Assembly (NCBI GenBank): GCA_963082975.1
Contig: OY720350.1
Span: 9,691,488-9,755,487 of the forward strand
Length of the DNA: 64,000 nucleotides
Source: Labia minor
Taxonomy: Eukaryota > Arthropoda > Insecta > Dermaptera > Spongiphoridae
Direction of reading: 5' to 3'
Of the stretch, positions 57,696 through 64,000 are shown piece after piece (position 1 is the first letter of the stretch; every line of letters starts with the position of its first letter). The notes beneath the pieces were generated by a model, which saw only the letters and a list, made by a program, of their open reading frames with translations, was not told the origin of the DNA and did not search any database. The position numbers were made by a program, and so were the translations under genes.

Positions 57696-57908
57696 TACCA
57701 AAGTTGATGCGTAAGGGGTGGCGGCCAGGAGAAGCGGAGCTACCCCCTCCTAGAGTGATTTTCCCTCCATCACAGTCTTCTACTCTCTCAAACTAAACTA
57801 TAAAAAAATGTGATATGCGCAACAGAGTTGCGCGGTGTGGTCTTGTTTGCGCGGGAACTGGTTGGCCGAGGGTGGGGGTCGGCTCAGGCACCAACTTTGG
57901 CCTCTCCG
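57696..57908. mobile_element. MITE with GTTGGTGC-type ends, copy 2
   Basis: CCAAAGTTGATGC and GCACCAACTTTGG are inverted with one mismatch. The interior matches 31289-31490 through GGGGTGGCGGCCAGGAGAAG and CGCGGGAACTGGTTGG. The left flank beyond the repeat differs from copy 1. Confidence 0.75.
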
Positions 57909-58021
57909 ATTATAATTCCAGTGATTTTCCACAACAGTTACATTTATGGAAAATAATTATTGAATATGTAAATATCAAAATAAAAAAAAAATACAAATAT
58001 ATTATATATATTTTCCATTTC
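57909..58021. other. Short AT-rich spacer
   Basis: Nothing supportable. Confidence 0.5.
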
Positions 58022-58036
58022 TTTATTATTTTAATA

Positions 58037-58303
58037 AGACGCCATTGGGTGACAGGCTAGCCTCACTGTAAGTCCCGGGCCTGGCAAGGGGATATCTCTA
58101 GCTGGGGTCTATGGGACGGAGTCAACCCAGCCTCCGGGATCAACATTGGGGAATAGCTACTTGATAAAAAGTAGCGCCTCCGATCAAGAAAATCAAGATA
58201 AAGGTTGATAGGACTCGTTCTACTGATCATAGGACACCTCATTGATATAACCGACTTGATAGGCGTTGTCCTTGCTTAGGACGAACAAAAGTCAGATGTT
58301 TTT
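58037..58303 (+). mobile_element. tRNA-derived SINE with 15-bp target-site duplication
   Basis: Starts AGACGCCATTGGGTGACAGG, body GGGACGGAGTCAACCCAGCC, ends GTCAGATG and a T run. Flanked by TTTATTATTTTAATA on both sides (58022-58036 and 58304-58318). The B box is damaged by a small deletion, unlike the 9820-10102 copy. Confidence 0.9.
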
Positions 58304-58318
58304 TTTATTATTTTAATA

Positions 58319-59080
58319 CTCGATGAATAATCAAACTGATGATGGAGTTTATTTATTTTATTTTTTAAATTATAAATCTGTTTATTATAAAAAAAATATT
58401 AATATTAATAACCAAATACGCTAATTTATTAATTGATTGCTATAGTATTTTATGCTTGATTAAATACCGATATATGTGCCTATGAATTTATTATAATTTG
58501 TCTCCATCAGACACCCTTACTCCACCTTTGCCACTAAAACCATTTTCCATTTGATTCATAATCATTTGAACCATTTAATATGATTTTCAAACATTTCTAT
58601 GATTTTAGTGGTGCTTTAATTAATAATTATTAAAGATTTTTCTATTAAATTCTTTTTTCTGTAAACCATTAAAGTATTATATAATGAATTTAGGGTATTA
58701 TTAAATTTCAATGCTCAAATTAACTTTAATACCAATGCAATGGATTTAAGAGTGAAATGAATCAAAGAGGTTAATTAAATGAAATACTATCCCTTTGTTT
58801 ATTCTACCTTTAAGTATAGGTATACATATATTCTAATTGATGATTGTTTTTTTTTTTTGGATTTTTAAAAAAAGAAAAAAAATAAATTTCTTATACTTGT
58901 TCAAATTTGAATTTTTTAAATAAAAAAAAAGTTTTTATTAAATTCCTTTTTTTTAAATTTAAATGACTATAATCTTTATTTATTCGTATTTATTTAAACT
59001 CAAATTTGTTTTTTGTATAAATGTTTTGTTAGGAGTAGAATTTGAAATTAAATTTAATTAGATTAACTAATTTTTTTGAC
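58319..59080. other. AT-rich spacer
   Basis: Nothing recognised. Confidence 0.5.
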
Positions 59081-59618
59081 ATATCATCAGTTTGGAAGAA
59101 TACCGTCACAACTCAAAAATAACCATAATTGAGATTTTTATATAAAACTATTGCTTATTGTCAATATATTATGTGATAGAGAGGCACAAGTTGTAACTAC
59201 TGTTAAAATCACTAGATGGCATTTAAAACACTCTATAATTCCCGCAGTTTTATACGGCCATTCTTTGTAAGGCCGTCATATATATATGAAATAGTGTCAC
59301 ATTTTATAAAGTGCCATGATGTTGATTTCATAGTTTTGGTGACTACAGTCCAGTTTTCAAAAGGTGAACTATTTTTTGGACAAGACTGTTACATATTTAA
59401 ATAACGGAGTGAAAAAAGGTTCGTAAGTGTAAATAAATTACAAATTATTAGTCGAAATCATAGTTTAAAATGCTTTTCAATTATATGTAGAACCGTTTGT
59501 TTCTATTATTTATCCCTGTAAAGATAGAATTGTTTTAATATTTTACAAATTTTGAAATGCCTTTCCTGAAAATCTATTAATTTTGAGTTGTGACGGTATT
59601 CTTCCAAACCGACGATAT
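59081..59618. mobile_element. TIR element, 38-bp ends, unknown superfamily
   Basis: 59081-59118 and 59581-59618 are reverse complements with two mismatches; the inner 29 bp (starting GTTTGGAAGAATACCGTCAC) are perfect. Interior about 460 bp with a 62-codon plus-strand frame (MAFKTLYNSRSF...) of unknown nature. No target duplication was recognised. Confidence 0.75.
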
Positions 59619-59939
59619 TTCTATAATATAGGAATATTGTACCTACATATATATATCTACTCCTATATTAGAATACATTCCTGTAATATTCTTTTTGTTT
59701 TTGTTTTTTTTTGTTTGATTGAGCTAATTTATTTGTTTCTTCAAAAGGCTAAAACTATACATTGTGTCTCGACCAGGACTTGAATGAATATCATTAGAAA
59801 TAATGATACAAAATAAATTTTACTTTCAAAAAGTAGGTTCAAAAATTTTATTGTATTATAATTTCTTTCATAATAATTTTCAACGAACTTAAGTGAGTTT
59901 ATAAAATCGTTCAGTCTGTCGTTCTGTCCGACATCAAAC

Positions 59940-60188
59940 TCAAAATTTTGAAATTCTGACTTCAGATTCGGAAAGAGCATCGAAAAGTAGTAATGTAAAG
60001 TGCCTTTCATTTTTTGATACCCCCTCGGGAACATAGTCAAAATGGCGTCCAAAGTTGAAATTTGTAATATTTAAAAATGCGAAATTTTAAATTCTGATTT
60101 CAGATTCGAATAATGTATCGAAAAGTGTTTTTTTATTTTTTGATATCACTTCAGGAACATAGTCAGAATGGCGTCCAAAGTTAAAAAT
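59940..60188. repeat. Tandem duplication, unit about 140 bp
   Basis: 59941-60061 and 60081-60188 share AAATTCTGAYTTCAGATTCG, ATCGAAAAGT, ATTTTTTGATA, GGAACATAGTCA and ATGGCGTCCAAAGTT. Many substitutions, so it is not recent. The region just before (CAGTCTGTCGTTCTGTCCG, 59913-59932) resembles a (GTCY)n tract. Confidence 0.8.
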
Positions 60189-60428
60189 TTTAAAATTTAT
60201 ATTAATTACTGGCGCGTCGCTAAGCAACCCAATTTCGACGATTGTGGAATACACGCAATAATTAATATGGCTCTCAAATGCTCAGATATTAATCCGAGTC
60301 AAAATCATATCGCTCCAAATCAAAATTTAAGAAATTTGGTAAAACAATGGTTTGAGACCGGCCTCATAGAACTTCCCGATACTATTGCTAAAGTCGCCCA
60401 AAAGAAGACATTTTTACTCAACTTTTAG
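60168..60428 (+). pseudogene. Ulp1/C48-type cysteine protease C-terminal fragment
   Basis: 86 codons; the first 15 or so lie in the tandem repeat and are probably fortuitous. WRVAKQPNFDDCGIHAIINM matches the end of the Ulp1/SENP fold: Gln of the oxyanion hole, then DCG with the nucleophilic Cys. The rest (NLRNLVKQWFETG) is compatible with the C-terminal helices. His and Asp of the triad should lie upstream but are absent. Such domains occur in host SUMO proteases and in transposons (NeSL LINEs, Zisupton, Kolobok and others). The gene is truncated. Confidence 0.5.
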
Positions 60429-60960
60429 TTACTTAACTATACATTTATTATTATAACCAGATTTCTTTTTTTGTAAATATTCAATTAAATATGTCAATAA
60501 ATTGAAATTTATTATAAATTATATAAATATCATTAAATTCTAATAATTATAAAATTTTATCTATCGACATTGTTTTTTAAAATAATAAAATACATTTTTA
60601 AATATAAACATTTTTTGTAATTTAATTTATACTACAAATTTAAAATAAATAATTTTATTCAATAATATTTATATTTAATCTTGACTTATTTATAACTTAA
60701 ATTAATCCGAACTTAAGTTCGTTTTGGCAATGCAAGCTTGCGCATTCCCAGATGTTTTTTTTTTTTGATTTTTTTCTTTTTTTAGTTAAAAAAATAAAAA
60801 AAAAGTGTATAGTTACATAGAATATTTCTAAAGATTAAAATGTACGAGTATATACCCAGACTTAAATAAAATTGAATATAAAAACATATACGAGTATATG
60901 TAAAATTAGAATATTTAAATAAATGAAAGTTGTTTGAATATATGTATTAGACACAAGTTT
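60429..60960. other. AT-rich spacer with two perfect short palindromes
   Basis: CGAACTTAAGTTCG (60708-60721) and GCAAGCTTGC (60732-60741) are perfect palindromes 10 bp apart. No gene. Confidence 0.5.
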
Positions 60961-61610
60961 AAATAAGCCAAACAATCCATTTGGGGAGTCATTTCAACGA
61001 ATCCCAAACCACCTCGAGACAGTCTATCTCCTATATCTCTCCTTGTTTTCTATCGTACTATGAAATGGGAGGGCTCTTGGGGTGTTTTCGTATTTTGGCC
61101 CGACACCCGATGATGGAGAGAGAATACGAGATGGAATATCGCAATATACACTATATATATATATACAGAGAGAGTGAGAGAGTTAAAACGGTGAGGGTGG
61201 GGGGGGGGGAGAGGCGTGCCCCCGGGGGGCCATCTCCGTGGCTGTTTGCTGATTGCATTACTCTCAGCTGACCAGACCCAACTTCGCCCCTATTTTCGAA
61301 CATCAATCAGCATGGAAAAATTACTTCTCCGCTACAGGAATATTAAAAACTCCACCAGACCAAATGTTATTTTTTTTTTATCCATATGTATATATTTGTC
61401 CATGGTGGTAGTCCGTCAAGTTATTACACATTTGCCTGTGGGTATTTTATTTCCACCCCTGTCAATTGGTAACCCCAGGCCCCGGCCCCGGTATGTCTAC
61501 TCTTCGGTATACAGACAGAGATAATCTTCTTCTTGACTTTCCGAGACATCTTCCGGAAGCCCTTTGTCCTCCGGGACTTGAATCCGCTCTGAGATATTAA
61601 AATTTATATT
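60961..61610. promoter_or_regulatory. GC-richer unique island
   Basis: About 650 bp of balanced composition, including a G run (61199-61209), a CCCCGGGG cluster and (TA)n/(GA)n pieces. Overlapping plus-strand frames are not convincing. Could be regulatory DNA or an unrecognised repeat. Confidence 0.25.
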
Positions 61611-62080
61611 GAATTTTCAATTTTTTTTTTTATTTCAATATATAAAAGAGAGAGAGAGAGAGAGAGAAAGTTCCGGGGGAGCAGCATTTTCTCTTCAAGC
61701 ATTCAAGAGAGATGAATATTATATTATAATCATATATTTATTTTAAGCAGAGATAAACGAAGCGTATGGCTGGTTTTTGATTTGAGAGAGAAAGAGAATA
61801 ATACGAGTATGGAGGAGAATGTGGGGATTGAGAGGAAAGCCTGGGATTTGTGAGAGAAAGTAATCGAAAGAGGAAATTGTATTATCAATTTTACTGTAAT
61901 CATCTATTCGTGGCCCTTGGGGTATTTTTAAACATTATCATTATTTACTTCTAATCAGGTACAAATGAAATGACCATATTTTCACCGTTGAAAATTTGCC
62001 TCAAGGATATTATACTTTTTATTAAGAGGACTATATAAAGATAATATTTTACTCTCATTTTAACTCCATATATATATATA
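61611..62080. other. Spacer with (GA)n
   Basis: (GA)n at about 61648-61667; GA-rich, otherwise unremarkable. Confidence 0.5.
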
Positions 62081-62357
62081 TGTAAGTGTGTGGGTGAATT
62101 AAAAGTCTTACTCGATTCTGTAAGTAAAATAGATTTATTTTATTATAGAATTATATACAAAATATACATTAAATCATATTTACCTGTAAGTAAAATAGAA
62201 TTAGACAAGAGTCCCTTATCCACCCACTCGTATGCAACACATTAATGGATATCAATGGATTTAATATTCTAAGCATATCAAGTGAGTGTGCAAGTAAACC
62301 CCCATCCAATGCTACCAACCTCAGATAAAATGAATACATTGGTGAATATGATTTACA
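62081..62357 (-). mobile_element. 3' LTR of the Ty3/mdg4-type element
   Basis: On the minus strand it begins TGTAAATCATATTC directly after the purine tract CAAGGGAGG, and ends CACACACTTACA, giving TGTAA...TTACA termini over 277 bp. AATAAA (62134-62139) is a fitting polyadenylation signal. A 17-bp motif (TCTATTTTACTTACAG) occurs twice within it. The 5' LTR lies outside the window, so the pair cannot be compared for age. Confidence 0.75.
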
Positions 62358-62366
62358 CCTCCCTTG
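62358..62366 (-). other. Polypurine tract (plus-strand primer)
   Basis: CAAGGGAGG on the minus strand adjoins the LTR TG, as required for plus-strand priming in LTR retrotransposons. Confidence 0.65.
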
Positions 62367-62410
62367 GTCGGGAGTCATTTTTTCCTTTCATCCATCATTA
62401 TTATTATAAT

Positions 62411-62436
62411 TTTTTTTTTTTTTTTTTTTTTTTTTT
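62411..62436. repeat. T homopolymer (A run in the element sense)
   Basis: About 26 T, just after the pol stop codon on the minus strand. Confidence 0.9.
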
Positions 62437-62866
62437 ATCCAGAGAAAGGAATCAATTTGGAAATATGAAATTTATTTCCCTCATTCCCTCTCTTCTTAAT
62501 GTCGACTTCATATACTGTGTTTGATACTCTCTTTTTTATTTTAAATGGTCCTTTTCTTATTTCGTCCAGTTTCTTTCTATTCAATCTGTTTCCATTGGAT
62601 ATGTACACTCTGTCTCCTTTTTTGAATTCATGTTTTCTTCTTTTTTTGTCAAATCTTGTTTTATTGTACTCATGACTTTTTTTTGAATTTTCATATGCTT
62701 CTTTCCATATATCTTGAATATTCTGTTTCTTTTGTAATTCTTTTGGAATAATATCTGAACTTTTTCCTAGAAGAAGTTGTGCTGGAGAATATCTTGTTGA
62801 GCTATGTATCGAATTATTATATTCTTCCACACATTCTTCCGCAATTCTTGTCCATGTTTTTTTTTA
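62435..62866 (-). pseudogene. Ty3/mdg4 pol, C-terminal part of integrase (after frame break)
   Basis: Frame encoding YNNSIHSSTRYSPAQLLLG, the conserved step after the integrase core. It continues to FDKKRRKHEFKKGDRVYISN and the chromodomain-position region (KLDEIRKGPFKIKKRV...VYEVDIKK), ending in KLIPFSG and a stop. It is in a different frame from the upstream part. The shift falls in an A run at 62857-62865, so either a real mutation or a homopolymer error is possible. Confidence 0.85.
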
Positions 62867-64000
62867 TTATCTTCATTGAATCTGCATCTCATTCTATTAA
62901 TTATAGATTGGTTTACTCTCTCTACCATTCCATTGGATTGTGGATTGTCTACCGTTGTATAAATCAAATTAATATTTTGTTTTTTTATGAAATCTTTAAA
63001 TTTTTTTGACTTTAGAGAACTATATTGGTCAATTAGTAATGTTCCAATTTTATTTTTTTTTGTTATCATATTAATTAGTTTTATAAAGTCCTCCGCCATT
63101 TGTCCTCTAGAAGTTATCATCCATACATATCTAGTAAAATGATCAATTATAAGATGAATATATTTTTTTGAAGAATTATAAGAATTTAAGCCTCCAATAG
63201 AGTCCATTGACATAATTTGGTATGGGTGTTCTGCTGGTCCAAGTTTTGATAACAAACCTAAAGGTCTAATACTTCTAGATTTATTTTTTATACAGGTAGA
63301 ACACTTTTTGCAATATTCCTTTATAGTTTCATCCATTTTCTTAAAATAGTAAAAAGGTCTTATTTGACTTATTAGCTGTTTATATCCTATATGTCCATAA
63401 AATTTATGTGTTTTGTCTATTAGGTGTTTTCCAAATTCCTTTGAGACATAAATTCTTTTCTTATTTTTTATCACTTTAAATTTTATGTTGTCACTGTTTA
63501 AAATTCCTCTTTCTCTATTTATTTCATCATTTATTTTATTCTGGTCTTTTTTTATTTCCTCTATCTCTATCATATTCAATGTTTGGATACAATCTTCATT
63601 ATTTTCGTTAATCCCTAAAACGGGGTTTCTGGATAAAAAATCAGCTTCTAGGTTTTGATGACCTTCTCTATAAACCACTTTGAAATCATACTGCGATAGA
63701 TAGAGCATCAAATCACCTATTGCTTCATCGGTTCTTGCTTTTGTTTTCAAATTCAATAGTGGCTTGTGGTCCGTAATAACTGTGAATTTTTTTCCTATTA
63801 ATAAATACTGCCAATATACTATTGCTTCTTTCATAGCCAAGCATTCAATAAACATTACTTCCTTTTTCATTTGGCCTGATGTCAATTTCTTTGAAAAGTA
63901 GCCTATAGGGAGCATAGTTCCATCTTCTTGGGGTTGTTTTAATACACCTCCTATGCCTAATCTGCTAGCATCTACTTCCAATATTATATCCTTATTGTTG
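62857..64000 (-). CDS. pol: Ty3/mdg4 (gypsy) pol: RNase H and integrase, partial
   Basis: The frame enters from beyond the window end; the first in-frame start-like codon at 63981 is not the true start. Domains in order from that point: RNase H with VDAS (D4), IECLAMKEA (E46), TDHKPLL (D71) and LEADFLSRNP (about 111-120). Then the integrase zinc finger H192/H197 with CKKC and CSTC (224-230). Then the integrase core with D260 (SMDSIG), D318 (LLIDQ) and E354 (GMVERV): the second D and the E are 35 residues apart, as in active enzymes. The frame is lost at the A run about 62860. RT, protease and gag lie outside. Function: reverse transcription (RNase H) and insertion of the retrotransposon cDNA. 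Confidence 0.9.

Noticed and set aside
1-64000. An undescribed defence, toxin or biosynthetic system
   Set aside because: No gene cluster of any kind is visible; the novelty in this window lies in repeat architecture and a few orphan frames.

Overview
The window is a strongly AT-rich stretch of animal nuclear DNA, most likely from an arthropod. The evidence is its transposon community: mariner-type elements, a Tc3-like element, a Tigger/pogo element, R1/Jockey-like and RTE/CR1-like LINE fragments, a Ty3/mdg4 (gypsy) LTR retrotransposon, tRNA-derived SINEs, many hAT-type MITEs, and several families of small elements built like Helentron-derived HINEs. The species cannot be named from the sequence. 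There is no bacterial or organelle signature, no CRISPR array, no rRNA and no convincing functional tRNA gene.

Host coding content is very low. The only long intact host-like gene is a single-exon F-box-like/leucine-rich protein on the minus strand (19681-21060), with AATAAA just after its stop. Shorter candidate exons lie at 41226-41684 (minus, with a weak metalloprotease-like motif), 44976-45206 (plus), 29536-29775 (minus) and 52503-52781 (minus). None of these is identified with confidence. An Ulp1/C48-protease-like C-terminal fragment at 60168-60428 is probably a transposon remnant.

Layout. 1-5.5 kb: decayed LINE, a 566-bp foldback element, a hAT MITE and a second LINE tail. 5.9-10.4 kb: HINE-like copies (one nested in another), a hAT MITE, a Tc3-like transposase relic, a SINE with target-site duplication and a retroelement-like relic. 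10.4-15.7 kb: mostly unique AT-rich DNA with islands of higher complexity and one TIR element. 15.9-19.7 kb: SINE, hAT MITE, two HINE copies in inverted orientation around an exact 203-bp duplication, and a duplicated block with an internal inversion. 19.7-21.1 kb: F-box-like gene. 21.2-28.5 kb: MITEs, HINE families A and B, mariner and LINE fragments, and a SINE. 28.5-34.5 kb: unique DNA, LINE copy, satellite carrying a MITE, and tRNA-like pieces. 34.5-50 kb: mariner, HINE B carrying a second foldback element, and hAT MITEs with perfect 8-bp duplications. 50-58.3 kb: mariner, HINE A, a truncated Tigger and a SINE. 58.3-64 kb: a 38-bp-TIR element, the Ulp1-like fragment, and the 3' end of a Ty3 element (pol plus 3' LTR) running off the right edge.

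The strongest pattern is architectural. At least three small-element families (A, B, C) share one plan: a T-rich 5' edge, a short subterminal inverted repeat, a central microsatellite ((GTCY)n in A), the second inverted repeat, then a GC-rich hairpin at the 3' edge. Hairpin sequences differ between families but the pairing is kept. Many unique islands resemble non-coding regulatory DNA of a gene-poor developmental locus or large intron; that part is inference only.
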